DNA of 64,000 bases, taken from contig CBFHMJ010000003.1 in assembly GCA_965656875.1 (NCBI GenBank), positions 62,001-126,000 on the forward strand, in the 5' to 3' direction. How positions within the stretch are numbered: the first letter of the stretch is position 1; each line of letters begins with the position of its first letter. The DNA comes from CBFHMJ01 sp965656875. Lineage in GTDB: Bacteria; Pseudomonadota; Gammaproteobacteria; Enterobacterales; Alteromonadaceae. Shown here one piece after another: positions 32,094 through 42,105 of the stretch. The position numbers and the translations under genes are program-made. The notes under the pieces were generated by a model, which worked only from the letters and a program-made list of their open reading frames with translations, was not told the DNA's origin and ran no database searches.

Positions 32094-35000
32094 TTAGATT
32101 TTCAAAGCGCAACTTTTCTGGCTTTTCCTCTTCAGCGGCAGCTAAAGATTCACTATCGGTCAGGTTCCTGTTGGCGGCCATAACTCTGTTCTTACCACTT
32201 CGTTTACCCTGGTACAATGCTTTGCCTGCTTCTGATACGCAGGCGTCGATAGATTCCCCTTCAACATATTTCACCACGCCAAAGGTAGCGGTAATTGACA
32301 GCGCTTGATCCTGATAACGCCATGTTTGTTTTGAGATGGAAGAACGGAGTTTTTCAAATGCTATTAACCCCTGTTCTAAAGACGTGTTTGGCATCAGCAC
32401 GATAAATTCTTCACCGCCCCAGCGGGCCACAATATCCTGTTTACGGATGTTATTTTTAAAGTGTTGTGCGATGAATTTCAAAATCGTATCACCACAATTA
32501 TGACCATAAACGTCATTAAAAATTTTGAAGTTATCGATATCAACCAGCGCGATACAAATTTCACTGTCGTCTCGTAACGTGCGGGCAATCTCGACTTCAG
32601 CACGTTCAATGAACCCTCGACGATTGATGAGTTTGGTCAGGAAATCGACGGAAGAAACTTCTTTCAATTGGTTATTGGCAATTTCAAGCTCTTTGGTTCG
32701 CTCAGCAACGCGAATCTCTAATTCTCGTTGTTTGCGTTTAAGCCCACTGATTCGAACGCGATGTAAAGACCAGGATGTCATAAATAGCAACATCACAAAG
32801 ATAGCTTTGGCCCATAATGTGTTCCACCAGGGCGGTGAGACATGAATGAAAATGGTTAAATCGGTAGAGGTTCGAATGCCTGCACGGTTGATACCCTGAG
32901 CGCGAAAGGTATATTCACCGGGATCAAGGTTGGTATAGCTGACCTGACGTTGATTGCCTGTGTTGACCCATTCTTTTTCAAAGCCTTCCAGTCGATGCCG
33001 GAACTGATTGATCTTCGCTGTCGATAAGTCGAGTAGGGAATAGGCGATTGTCAGGAATTTATCGGTATGTGTTAGCTCAAGGTGATAATTACCGTCGGTG
33101 GATTTCTTCAGGTGGACAGGTTTGTGATTCACATAAATAACATCCTGACGAATAACGGGTGGTGTTTGATCGATTTGAATATGTTCCGGCTGGAACGTGA
33201 CAACCCCATCCTGACTGCCAAAGTAAAACTTACCTTCGTTGTCGATTGCCTGAGAAGTTGGAATGAAGTCGGTGGTAATTAATCCATCGGTATAATCCAG
33301 ATTGATAAATCGTCCGGTGGTCGGATCAAATTTTGTTAGTCCGTTTCGTGTTGCCAGCCAGATGTTATTTTCAGAATCTTGCAAAATACTGCCAACTGCC
33401 TTACCCATTAATTCATTTAACGACTCAAAGGGAGACAGAATATCCGTATCTAAATCCAGTTGATGTAATCCAAGATTAGAACCGATTAACAGGGTTTTGT
33501 TATTGAGTTGGTGCAGGGCAAAGATTGATGATGTGCCAACCTCGAGATAAAACTCATAATTTTGTTCACCGGGCTGCTTTCGATAAAGTGTGCCGTATTT
33601 TGTTCCTGCCCAGATAACACCATTTTTATCTTCATAAAGCCTATCCATGATCTCATCTTTGCGCAGAACTGCTCTGAACGCGCTGCCTTTAGGGTAGATG
33701 GTTTGATACTCATGAGTGACCATGTTGATGGCGCGAAGCCCTTCTGAAGTACCTGTCCAGAGTGTGTTGCCTGAAAATAAAATCGAACGAAATTCTGTTT
33801 GTTCACTGTCAGCAAATAGTTGCAAATTCTGTTGTTGATCGGTGTAAAACAAACCGCGACGACTGGCAACCCAGACGGTGCCATCCGGAGCCTGTTCGAT
33901 GGCAAAAATATTGGTCAGTGGTTTGTCCTGATAAAGCACTTGTTCTGTCATCGCAGTCAGGCTGTTACTGGTTTTTCTGATTGTGCGATACAGCCCTTGA
34001 TGAGTGCCGAGCCAGGTGATGTCGGTAGCGGGCAGAATAGCGGTAACGGCCATTTGTGGTGCCAGTAAGTAAAACAATGAGGCGCGTGGATTTAATTTGA
34101 TTACACCACCACCACGAGTGCCAAGCCAGAGTAAGCCGGAATCTGAACGGTGGATGACGCGAATACGTTCATTCGTAAAGTTAACATTAACACTCTGATA
34201 GGGAATCGGGAGTAGAGAATTATTTGCCGGGCTGTAAGACATCAGACCGCTGTCTGTGCCAACCCAGACGACATTAAATTCAGGGTCGAACGCAAATGCA
34301 TTAACAGTGCTACTAAAATCAAGCTGAGTGTGGTTAATCGTTTGCTGGTGAATTCGTGTTAACTGCCCGGTATTGATATTTAGCCGGTTCATTCCTTCCT
34401 GGGTGCCAATCAACAAGTCGGATTCATTCAGGAAATGCAGCTCACGAACCTGGTTACTGTTGAGCGTGTTGCCCGAGGATTCATTGTGCTGGAATACCCT
34501 GAAAATATTACTGGCTGGGTTGTAGTGATTCAGTCCATTTGATGTGCCGATCCAGAGATCGCCGTTTTTATCAGCGACCAGTGACCAGACTCGATTATCA
34601 CTTAATGAATTATCGTTGGTTTCACTGTGTCGGAAATTTTGAATGATGCCAGATTCAGCATTGTAATAATCCAGTCCTGTCGTTGCTGTACCAATCCAGA
34701 TATTACCTTTGTCATCTTCCAGCAGTGACTGAACAAAGTTGCTGGATATGCTCTTGTTCGTATTGTCATTATGCTGAAGTTTTCGAATCAACTCACCGTC
34801 GTCGTTAAAAATGCTGATCCCGCCGCCCCAGGTTGCAGCCCATATTTCGCCCTGTGAGGTCAGTATAAGGTCAGAAATACTGTTATTTGACAGTGATAAC
34901 GCATCAGCCGGATCGTGTTGGTAGTTGGTAAAGTCATAGCCATTGTAACGGCTCAGTCCACCTGTGGTTCCAAGCCACATATAGCCTTTATTATCTTTAA

Positions 35001-35172
35001 CAATGGAGAAGATGACAGAATCAGGCAAACCATCCTGAATAGACAGGGTTTCATTGGCAACGGCGTTAGACCGAACAGCAAAAGAACAGATTAATGTGAA
35101 AAAACCAATGATGGAAAGTAGTAGCTTGAAGATGTGTGATGATCGATTGATACGTGTCATTCTGGCGTTCAT
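32080..35172 (-). CDS. Beta-propeller (Reg_prop/Y_Y_Y) diguanylate cyclase
   Basis: A 1030-residue membrane sensor. A signal/anchor segment (about 14-35) is followed by two propellers built of Reg_prop repeats (about 45-690; many copies of WxGTxxGLxxYN-like blades such as MWLGTTGGLSRYN and LWIGTSNGLNHYN). A Y_Y_Y domain follows (about 700-785, ending YTFRAQGINRAG), then a membrane helix (about 800-820), a coiled coil and a GGDEF domain (about 865-1000). The active site is GGEEF (919-923) with an intact RxxD I-site (RKQD) before it. The periplasmic part resembles the sensor of hybrid two-component systems that read oligosaccharides, here joined to a cyclase. The ligand is unknown. Confidence 0.9.
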   Translation of the reverse strand: MNARMTRINRSSHIFKLLLSIIGFFTLICSFAVRSNAVANETLSIQDGLPDSVIFSIVKDNKGYMWLGTTGGLSRYNGYDFTNYQHDPADALSLSNNSISDLILTSQGEIWAATWGGGISIFNDDGELIRKLQHNDNTNKSISSNFVQSLLEDDKGNIWIGTATTGLDYYNAESGIIQNFRHSETNDNSLSDNRVWSLVADKNGDLWIGTSNGLNHYNPASNIFRVFQHNESSGNTLNSNQVRELHFLNESDLLIGTQEGMNRLNINTGQLTRIHQQTINHTQLDFSSTVNAFAFDPEFNVVWVGTDSGLMSYSPANNSLLPIPYQSVNVNFTNERIRVIHRSDSGLLWLGTRGGGVIKLNPRASLFYLLAPQMAVTAILPATDITWLGTHQGLYRTIRKTSNSLTAMTEQVLYQDKPLTNIFAIEQAPDGTVWVASRRGLFYTDQQQNLQLFADSEQTEFRSILFSGNTLWTGTSEGLRAINMVTHEYQTIYPKGSAFRAVLRKDEIMDRLYEDKNGVIWAGTKYGTLYRKQPGEQNYEFYLEVGTSSIFALHQLNNKTLLIGSNLGLHQLDLDTDILSPFESLNELMGKAVGSILQDSENNIWLATRNGLTKFDPTTGRFINLDYTDGLITTDFIPTSQAIDNEGKFYFGSQDGVVTFQPEHIQIDQTPPVIRQDVIYVNHKPVHLKKSTDGNYHLELTHTDKFLTIAYSLLDLSTAKINQFRHRLEGFEKEWVNTGNQRQVSYTNLDPGEYTFRAQGINRAGIRTSTDLTIFIHVSPPWWNTLWAKAIFVMLLFMTSWSLHRVRISGLKRKQRELEIRVAERTKELEIANNQLKEVSSVDFLTKLINRRGFIERAEVEIARTLRDDSEICIALVDIDNFKIFNDVYGHNCGDTILKFIAQHFKNNIRKQDIVARWGGEEFIVLMPNTSLEQGLIAFEKLRSSISKQTWRYQDQALSITATFGVVKYVEGESIDACVSEAGKALYQGKRSGKNRVMAANRNLTDSESLAAAEEEKPEKLRFENLSYDD

Positions 35173-35379
35173 GCTGATTCCCTGTGTTCGATGTCAGCGG
35201 TTTATTTCCTCAACAAGGTTACCTGTCTGGATTGTCTCCTGTTTGGTGCTTTGCCAGGCAACCGGTGATGTAAACCTTGAGATAGTAATCTGATTTTGAT
35301 TTGGACCTTGATTAAAACCAGATATCGAGGTCTACAGCACCTGGAGGTTAGCATTATTTTAATTGTAAAAGAAACAGGT

Positions 35380-35405
35380 ATTAAGGTTGTTCACTAAACC
35401 TTAAT
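35380..35405 (-). terminator. Inverted repeat at the end of yciK
   Basis: A 9-bp perfect stem (ATTAAGGTT with AACCTTAAT) has an 8-base loop. The yciK stop codon (35401-35403) lies in one arm. T-rich sequence appears about 15 bp further on the minus strand. Confidence 0.4.
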
Positions 35406-36180
35406 GGGTTGTTTCTTCTGCGACCAGTCCTGGTTTACGCCCCGGTTGTGCGTCAATTGACTGACCAGATACGGTTTCACTGATGTCGGCCATGAAATAA
35501 AGCCACGGCGCAATAATTTCTGCCGGTGTTTTTACTGAATCAGCTTTTTCACCTGGAAATGCGGATGCGCGCATATTAGTTCGGGTTGCGCCCGGATTTA
35601 TACAGTTAAAGCGTAAAGAGGTATTTTCATGCTCATCAGCAAGAATTTGCATCATATTCTCAGTAGCGGCTTTGGAAATTGAATACGGACCCCAGAAAGC
35701 GCGTCCCTGACGTGCAACTGAAGATGTCGTAAAAATCACAGAGGCTTTATCTGCTTTTTTCAAGACAGGTAGCAGTTGCTGGGTCATCAAAAACGTTGCT
35801 CGCAGGTTAACCTGCATGACACGATCCCAGGTTGCTGTTTCGACAAATTCGAATGGACTTAAATAGCCAAGAACGCCTGCATTATTTAACAGTCCGTCAA
35901 GACGACCAAATTCCTGATCAATAGTGACGGCAAGACCAGCGTATTCTTCTGGTGTCGCTTTTTCTAAATCAAGCGGGATGATCGCTGCTTGTGGCCAGCC
36001 AGCTTCTTCAATTTCATCATAAGTCGCTTCAAGTTTTTTAACGGTTTTACCCAGCAATATGACCGTTGCACCGTGTTGTGCATAACTAAGGGCGGCTTGT
36101 TTTCCAATACCATCACCTGCACCAGTCACTAAAATAACTTTGCCCGCTAACGCGTCAGAATCGATTTTTTCAATTAACAT
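35401..36180 (-). CDS. yciK: YciK-family short-chain dehydrogenase
   Basis: A 259-residue SDR oxidoreductase. It has the N-terminal cofactor motif GAGDGIGKQAA, NNAGVLG, and the catalytic Ser (FTTSSVARQG) and Tyr-Lys (GPYSISKAA). The C-terminal segments NPGATRTNMRASAFPGE and DAQPGRKPG are characteristic of the YciK branch rather than FabG. The substrate is not established. It is divergent from the VolA-like lipase gene. Confidence 0.92.
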   Translation of the reverse strand: MLIEKIDSDALAGKVILVTGAGDGIGKQAALSYAQHGATVILLGKTVKKLEATYDEIEEAGWPQAAIIPLDLEKATPEEYAGLAVTIDQEFGRLDGLLNNAGVLGYLSPFEFVETATWDRVMQVNLRATFLMTQQLLPVLKKADKASVIFTTSSVARQGRAFWGPYSISKAATENMMQILADEHENTSLRFNCINPGATRTNMRASAFPGEKADSVKTPAEIIAPWLYFMADISETVSGQSIDAQPGRKPGLVAEETTH

Positions 36181-36635
36181 TTGTTTGCCATCACAGAAAT
36201 TTTTGCTGCATGTTACCGAGGTAATCCTCGAAAATCATCAAATATAAAAATGCGCCTGTAAAATAGCTGGCAATATAGGTTTCTTTGAGTTAACTTTTAC
36301 ACGTTTTAAAGCAATAAAAAGAATGAATTAGCTCAATTTTGCGGTTTTTTTATGCTAGTCAGACCAGTTGCGAGGTCGACAGTTTGAGTAAGAATGGCTG
36401 AACGTGCCGATTCATAAATAGCAAGAGTTAATACTCTAACGTGTTGTTTTAAAAACCAGTTTAATGAAAATGTCAATGAATTCGTTTATTCAAACGTGTA
36501 GCCACGTCCACAATCGAAGCGGTTTTTGCAACCAGAAATAATTCGAGTGGCAAATGAATGAACAAGTTTAATCAAGTAACCGACTCAAGTCGGTGCACGG
36601 AAAGAATAATAAGAATTCTGGATTGGGGAGATATA
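36181..36635. other. Divergent intergenic region upstream of yciK and the lipase gene
   Basis: 455 bp without a gene. The in-frame extension of the lipase ORF (36558-36635) has no protein-like features. Promoters for both flanking genes should lie here; I could not identify them with confidence. Confidence 0.35.
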
Positions 36636-39128
36636 ATGAAAAAGCTTTTTCTTAGCTTGTCTGTTGCCAGTGCCATGGGGCTATCAGGTTGTGGTGGCGG
36701 AGAATCAATAGACGACATCGCAAATAATGTTGAGCCGGTAGTACCTGCGGCTCGCGTTGTATTTGATCCGGCAGCAGGTGCCGTATCAGTACCAAATGAT
36801 TTGTTATTCAACGGTACAATGGATGGTACGTTAGAAATGCCAGGTGAAGCTGCTGCAAGAGCTGCCGGGCAAACACCTGATTACTCTGACCCGCAAACAG
36901 CGCTGGGTGTTCTGGACGGATGGTCTACACAAAATCCTTTCGTTATCAATTTATCTTTCCCGACCGGACTTGGTTTAGATGCCGATTCTGCGGCTGCACC
37001 TGGTGCGGTTCGTATTTTTGAAGTCGTGATGGGTGGTGATTTAACCGATCCTGAGTGTGCAGTTGTACCTCGTGGAATCGCTTGTAAGCCTGTCGGTGAA
37101 TTGACCTATGGTGTCGATTTCATTAACAGTGCCAGTGGCAACAACGTCGCTGTTGCACCGCTTAAGCCTCTTAAACCAGCAACTACTTATATCGTTTCTT
37201 TGACGTCGGTACTGAAAGACAGTTCAGGACGTAGCATCGAACCTTCTGCAAGCTACAATCTCCTTCGTCAGAATCTTCAAACCGATCCTCTTGGCAGTGA
37301 CACGCAAAAAGCACTTCAGGCTGTATTCAATAGTTTTGAAGGCGTTATCGGTGCGGCTGGTGCCAATATCGGTGAAACTATTTATACCGCAGCGATGACT
37401 ACACAGTCAGTTAATAACGTACTGATGAACGTGAAATCGTTGTTGGCATCGTCTATTCAAACGGCTCCTCCCGTTGTTGCTGCGGCACCAACAGGTGCAA
37501 CCGTTGCTGACGCTCTGATGGCTGCTGGCCGTCTTGACCCGACAAACCCAGCTTTCCCTTCTTTCCAGGCCGCATTGTTGTACACAGGTTCAATCAATGC
37601 TCCTTATTACCTTGCAACGCCATCAGCAGAAAATCCAATGGCTCCGGTGAATACCAGCTGGAAAGCTGCGTGTGACAGTGCTGCGATTATCTCTGCTTAT
37701 GCTGCGCAAACGGGTGATGCATGGCCTTATGATTTGTCTTCTACGACTCCTGTAAGTCAGAACGACGGTTTTTGTTTGTTAGCCAGTGGTGGTCAGCTTC
37801 GTGATTTAGGTCTTGATGCTGAACGTCACCTGACAAAATTCAATTCACTACCAAAACAAAATTCAATGCAGACTCTGGACGTTCAAATGACAGTTCCAGA
37901 AATCAACACTGTTAATGCAATTCGCGCTCAACTGGGTATGCCTGCACTTGAAAAGCCTGCTTCAGGTTGGCCGGTAGTGATGTTGGTTCACGGCATTACT
38001 TCACAAAAAGAAGATATGCTGGCAACGACTGGTTCGCTGACGCTTGGCGGATTTGCAACAGTCGCTATCGATTTACCATTACACGGTTCTCGTGGCTTCG
38101 ATTTAAATCAGGATGGTACAGATGAGATCAGCGCAACAACTGTTTCGCCAACTCATTACATGAATCTGGCTAACCTGCCAACAACGCGTGATAACTTACG
38201 CCAAAGTGTTTCTGATATGTTGGCACTTCGTTTAGGTCTTAACTTTGCGCAAGGTGCTGATTTAGATGCTTCGCAAGTTTACACATTAGGCTTGTCACTG
38301 GGCGCAATTACTTCTGCAAGCTTCGCGGGTATCACGAATACGACGAATCTTGAAGCGTCTACAGGCGTTCCTGGTATCGACAGTTTATTCCATGTGAATG
38401 CAGTTACTCTGGCTAGCCCTGGTGGCGGTATTGCTAATTTCCTGGTTGAATCACCAGCCTTTGGACCATTGATTCAGGGTTCTTTACTGTCAGTAGCGGG
38501 TACGCCATTATCTGATGAGTTCAATGCTTTCTTACAAACACCAGCTGATGCATGTCTGCCGTTTGTATCAAATCAGAATGCTTACCTTGGTTGTCAGGCA
38601 CAAGTATTCCTTGGTCAGCTAACTGCTAATGGTGAAACAGCTAAACTGGCTGAGTTCCAGAGCATTATTTCTGGCTTCACTTTTGCTGCGCAGACAGTGA
38701 CTGATTCAGGTGACCCGTCTAACTATGCAAGCATGGTTACAGCGAATGGTACGCCAGTATTGTTGACTGAAATCATTGGTGACGGTGCTGAAAATCTAAG
38801 TGACCAGGTTATTCCTAACCAGAGTCAGGCGACGCCAATTGGTGGTACTGAACCATTGATTCGTGCATTAGGTCTGCAAGGTGTTTCAGCAACTACCCAG
38901 GGTGAACTGGTTGACGGTGTACCGTCGAAAGTTTCTGGCGCTGTTCGATTCACTAAAGGTCATCACGCATCAGTTATCGATCCTTCAACGCGTGAAGGTG
39001 CGATGGATGAAGAAGCAAATGGCCGTGTAACCGCTGAGATGCAAAGTCAGGCATTAGGTTTCTTCAGTACGCGTGGTACAGTGATTCCTGTGACTGATGG
39101 TGAATTTGTTGCAGGTTCTAACCAGTAA
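36636..39128 (+). CDS. Surface lipoprotein lipase of the Pla-1/cef (VolA) family
   Basis: The start ATG 36636 (830 residues) has GGGGAG 6 bases upstream. The signal peptide ends in lipobox LSGC at C19, followed by a Gly-rich and acidic stretch. The N-terminal region (about 35-120; SVPNDLLF, DGTLEMPG) matches the N-terminal domain of this lipase family. The alpha/beta-hydrolase domain follows, with VMLVHGITSQ, the nucleophile elbow GLSLG (S554) and a candidate catalytic His in KGHHAS (H776/H777). Homologues such as Vibrio VolA are surface-exposed lysophospholipases that release fatty acids for uptake. It is monocistronic with its own terminator. Confidence 0.88.
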   Translation: MKKLFLSLSVASAMGLSGCGGGESIDDIANNVEPVVPAARVVFDPAAGAVSVPNDLLFNGTMDGTLEMPGEAAARAAGQTPDYSDPQTALGVLDGWSTQNPFVINLSFPTGLGLDADSAAAPGAVRIFEVVMGGDLTDPECAVVPRGIACKPVGELTYGVDFINSASGNNVAVAPLKPLKPATTYIVSLTSVLKDSSGRSIEPSASYNLLRQNLQTDPLGSDTQKALQAVFNSFEGVIGAAGANIGETIYTAAMTTQSVNNVLMNVKSLLASSIQTAPPVVAAAPTGATVADALMAAGRLDPTNPAFPSFQAALLYTGSINAPYYLATPSAENPMAPVNTSWKAACDSAAIISAYAAQTGDAWPYDLSSTTPVSQNDGFCLLASGGQLRDLGLDAERHLTKFNSLPKQNSMQTLDVQMTVPEINTVNAIRAQLGMPALEKPASGWPVVMLVHGITSQKEDMLATTGSLTLGGFATVAIDLPLHGSRGFDLNQDGTDEISATTVSPTHYMNLANLPTTRDNLRQSVSDMLALRLGLNFAQGADLDASQVYTLGLSLGAITSASFAGITNTTNLEASTGVPGIDSLFHVNAVTLASPGGGIANFLVESPAFGPLIQGSLLSVAGTPLSDEFNAFLQTPADACLPFVSNQNAYLGCQAQVFLGQLTANGETAKLAEFQSIISGFTFAAQTVTDSGDPSNYASMVTANGTPVLLTEIIGDGAENLSDQVIPNQSQATPIGGTEPLIRALGLQGVSATTQGELVDGVPSKVSGAVRFTKGHHASVIDPSTREGAMDEEANGRVTAEMQSQALGFFSTRGTVIPVTDGEFVAGSNQ

Positions 39129-39154
39129 CATCTGATACCTAAACTGATATACTG

Positions 39155-39182
39155 AGGCCCGGCTATTGCCGGGTCTTTTTTA
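39155..39182 (+). terminator. Terminator of the lipase gene
   Basis: The stem CCCGGC/GCCGGG (39158-39163 with 39168-39173) has a 4-base loop and is followed by TCTTTTTTAT, 29 bp past the stop. Confidence 0.88.
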
Positions 39183-39234
39183 TTTCTGAGCCGGTATTTT
39201 TGGCATTTTATGCTTTTTACATAGGGGATTTACT

Positions 39235-40251
39235 TTGGAATTTTTAAGCGAGTACGGCATGTTTCTGGCGAAATCAGTTACTGTTGTTGCTGCTGTTATA
39301 GCAATTATTGTGGCGATTGCCGGTGCTGCTGTGAAGCCTAAGCCAAAACGTGGTGAGCTTGTTATCGAGAATGTGTCTGAGCAATTGAAAGAAACAAAGC
39401 GCGCATTACTTGAGTCTGTGATGTCAAAGGATGACTTTAAACAGCTGGAAAAAGACAAGAAAAAAGACGACAAGAAGAGTAAGAAGGAAACATCTACTGA
39501 CGAAGCGAAGGCAAGAGTATTCGTTATTAACTTTAATGGCGGCTTGCATGCCGAAGAAGTCAGTTCACTTCGGGAAGAAGTAACAGCCGTTTTGTTAATC
39601 GCTGAGAAAGATGATGAAGTGGTTATTAAACTGGAAAGCGGTGGCGGTGTGGTGCATGGCTATGGTCTGGCAGCGTCTCAACTAAAGCGTATTCGTGACC
39701 GTGGTATCAAGCTAACAGTCGCTGTCGATAAAGTCGCTGCCAGTGGTGGTTATATGATGGCTTGTGTGGCGGATAAAATCCTGGCTGCTCCTTTTGCCAT
39801 TCTGGGCTCTATCGGTGTTCTTGCTCAAATCCCTAACTTCAATAAGCTGTTGAAAAAACATGATATTGAATTCGAACAATTAACGGCAGGCGATTACAAA
39901 AGAACCTTGACCATGTTCGGTGAAAATACGGATAAGGCCAGAGAAAAATTCAAAGAAGAGCTCGAAGAGACTCATGAATTGTTTAAGTCTTTTGTCGTAG
40001 ACAATCGCGAATCATTAAATATCGCTGAAGTGGCTACGGGCGAACATTGGTTTGGTTATATCGCCAAAGAAAAAGGATTAGTCGATGAGCTGTCAACCAG
40101 CGATGATTATCTGATGTCATTAAGTGAAAGCGCGAATGTATATTCCGTTCAGTATACTCAACGAAAAGGATTACCTGAGAAACTGGGCATGGCTGTATCG
40201 ACAGCGCTGGAAAGTGTTTTATCGAAATTTACCGGTATGCGTGGAGTGTAA
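39235..40251 (+). CDS. sohB: Inner-membrane S49-family protease SohB
   Basis: The 338-residue protein has an N-terminal membrane helix (about 9-30) and a charged Lys-rich linker (about 60-95, which includes DKKKDDKKSKK). The S49 domain follows. The Ser nucleophile is in VAASGGYMMACV, and the general-base Lys is expected in GDYKRTLTMFGEN. SohB is a small relative of SppA and is a proposed periplasmic protease. The start is TTG 39235 with AGGGGA upstream. tpm follows one base after the stop codon, so the two are probably translated from one mRNA. Confidence 0.93.
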   Translation: MEFLSEYGMFLAKSVTVVAAVIAIIVAIAGAAVKPKPKRGELVIENVSEQLKETKRALLESVMSKDDFKQLEKDKKKDDKKSKKETSTDEAKARVFVINFNGGLHAEEVSSLREEVTAVLLIAEKDDEVVIKLESGGGVVHGYGLAASQLKRIRDRGIKLTVAVDKVAASGGYMMACVADKILAAPFAILGSIGVLAQIPNFNKLLKKHDIEFEQLTAGDYKRTLTMFGENTDKAREKFKEELEETHELFKSFVVDNRESLNIAEVATGEHWFGYIAKEKGLVDELSTSDDYLMSLSESANVYSVQYTQRKGLPEKLGMAVSTALESVLSKFTGMRGV

Positions 40252-40252
40252 G

Positions 40253-40903
40253 ATGGAAAAAGACTTTTGGTTAGATATATGGGAAACCAATACGATTGGG
40301 TTTCATCAGTACGATTACAATCAATTCCTTAAGGAGCATTTTCCTGAATGGAAGGGTGACCAGGAGTCTTCCATTTTTGTGCCGCTATGCGGCAAATCCA
40401 AAGATATGTTATTTCTTCGTGAGTTTGGCGATGTGATTGGCTCTGAATTGATTGACATCGCCTGTCAGGACTTCTTTAAGGAAAATGACGTTGAACACGA
40501 AGTAACGACGCTGGAATCCGGCTATAAACATTACAAAGCTGATAAGCTGGATATACTGCAAGGTGATTTCTTTGGTTTGCCAGAGCATCACCTGGCTGAT
40601 TGCCAGTTAATCTACGACCGTGCTGCGATCATTGCATTGCCAGTTGAAATGCGTAAGCGTTATGTTGAGCGGTTACGAGAGGTTTTTCCGAAAGGAACGC
40701 GTCTGTTTCTGGTTACACTTGAATACCCGGGCGATGCGATGGATGGACCGCCACACAACGTATCTGAGCAGGAAGTGAATGAGTTATTTGCCGGGTGCGA
40801 TATTCAGCGTATAGCCACTATTGATATTACGGGTAAGAAGTTTGCTCGGTTACGTTTTGATCTTGAATGGATTTACGAAGGGCTGTATTTCATTACTTTT
40901 TAA
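40253..40903 (+). CDS. tpm: Thiopurine S-methyltransferase family protein
   Basis: The start ATG 40253 (216 residues) lies one base after the sohB stop; the longer frame into sohB is not used. The SAM-dependent fold is recognisable from VPLCGKSKDMLFL (the SAM-binding loop), IYDRAAIIALP and FLVTLEY. The N-terminal IWETNTIGFHQ is diagnostic of bacterial Tpm. Bacterial members methylate thiopurines and, in some species, selenite or tellurite. Length matches the family. A terminator shared with bamD follows. Confidence 0.94.
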   Translation: MEKDFWLDIWETNTIGFHQYDYNQFLKEHFPEWKGDQESSIFVPLCGKSKDMLFLREFGDVIGSELIDIACQDFFKENDVEHEVTTLESGYKHYKADKLDILQGDFFGLPEHHLADCQLIYDRAAIIALPVEMRKRYVERLREVFPKGTRLFLVTLEYPGDAMDGPPHNVSEQEVNELFAGCDIQRIATIDITGKKFARLRFDLEWIYEGLYFITF

Positions 40904-40971
40904 GATGAAAGATATCTTTGAGCCAGACTCATACCGCATTTAATTGCTATTCAGGACGGATCACAGACACT

Positions 40972-41009
40972 AAAAAAGCCTCATCAGAATGATCTGTGAG
41001 GCTTTTTTA
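40972..41009. terminator. Bidirectional terminator between tpm and bamD
   Basis: The perfect 12-bp arms AAAAAAGCCTCA and TGAGGCTTTTTT have a 13-base loop, giving T-runs on both strands between convergent genes. Confidence 0.92.
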
Positions 41010-41032
41010 TTGAAACAATAAATAATCAGTGA

Positions 41033-41869
41033 CTATTCGTCGTTTTCATTATCTTCTTCTTTATAAAACTCCAGAAAATCCCAGTTGAAGGTTTTTTCTT
41101 TAAACTCTTCTTCAGCCTCAGGGAAGTTCATGCGCAATGTTCTTAATGCGTCATTCTTTAATTCATCAAGACCTAAACGATCATAGGCTGTGATCATAAT
41201 TTGCAGAGATTCTTTAATTGAGGTGCTTTCAGGGTAATACTCAATAACGTACTTACCACGGTTAGCCGCTGCCAGATAAGCGCCACGACGAATGTAATAG
41301 CGAGCAACAATTGTTTCGTGACGCGCCAGTTTATTCAGCAGAAAAATCATACGCTGACGAGCATCTGAGCCATACTTACTGTCAGGGAATGTGGTTAACA
41401 GTGTTTTGAAATCATTGAATGCGTCACGTGTAAAACTCACATCTTTATCGGCACGGTCGATGCCAAACATTTCCTGGAACAGGTTTTCGTCTGCACTCAT
41501 ATTCACCAGACCACGAATATAGTACACATAGTCTAAGTCAGGATGGTTTGGATTCAGACGAATAAAGCGGTCGATATGTGCTAATGATTGAGCTGACTGT
41601 CCTGATTTGTAGTAGGCGTAAATCAGATCTAACTGAACCTGACGAGAGATAGGACCAAACGGGTAGCGTGAGTCAAGTGCAGACAACATGCCGATTGCTT
41701 TGTCATACAATTTGTTATCAAGAGTTTGTCGAGCTTGTTGATATAGCGCCTGTGGTGATGCGTCCGGTGTTTTTTCTACTTGTTCTTCATCGGGTTGTGA
41801 TGAGCAGGCTGCTAGTGTTAAGGCGGTGATAAATGACAGTAGTAACCGATATGATGTTGTTTTTTTCAT
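41033..41869 (-). CDS. bamD: Outer-membrane assembly lipoprotein BamD
   Basis: BamD is the essential lipoprotein of the BAM complex. The 278-residue precursor has a lipobox at C22 (LTLAAC) and five TPR-like repeats (about 40-245; LYQQARQTLDNKLYDKAIGM, YAYYKSGQSAQSLAHIDRFI). The C-terminus is acidic. It is divergent from rluD, the same arrangement as yfiO/rluD in enterobacteria. Confidence 0.96.
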   Translation of the reverse strand: MKKTTSYRLLLSFITALTLAACSSQPDEEQVEKTPDASPQALYQQARQTLDNKLYDKAIGMLSALDSRYPFGPISRQVQLDLIYAYYKSGQSAQSLAHIDRFIRLNPNHPDLDYVYYIRGLVNMSADENLFQEMFGIDRADKDVSFTRDAFNDFKTLLTTFPDSKYGSDARQRMIFLLNKLARHETIVARYYIRRGAYLAAANRGKYVIEYYPESTSIKESLQIMITAYDRLGLDELKNDALRTLRMNFPEAEEEFKEKTFNWDFLEFYKEEDNENDE

Positions 41870-42105
41870 TTAAAAAGCTACCTGAATTCCTGGTAAGTAA
41901 TGCTTGTTTTCTCCATTCTCGTATAAATAAATGAGTCAGTTATTTATCGAGTCTGGTAATGATACTAAAATAGCGAGCTTTGCTCGTTACAAGTAAAATG
42001 TCGAACCAGCTTGTTTCCCATGCTGGTTTACTATGCAAATTGCTGCAAATTCTACCTTGTAAAAGCGTTGCTTGCACCGTTAATTTTTTAGGATTAAGTA
42101 TTTAA

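Noticed and set aside
33486..33905. Out-of-frame ORF inside the propeller cyclase gene
   Set aside because: It lies wholly inside a strongly supported gene on the same strand, and its translation shows no domain pattern.
35054..35293. Plus-strand ORF at the start of the propeller cyclase gene
   Set aside because: It overlaps the signal-peptide end of a well-supported minus-strand gene and shows no independent features.
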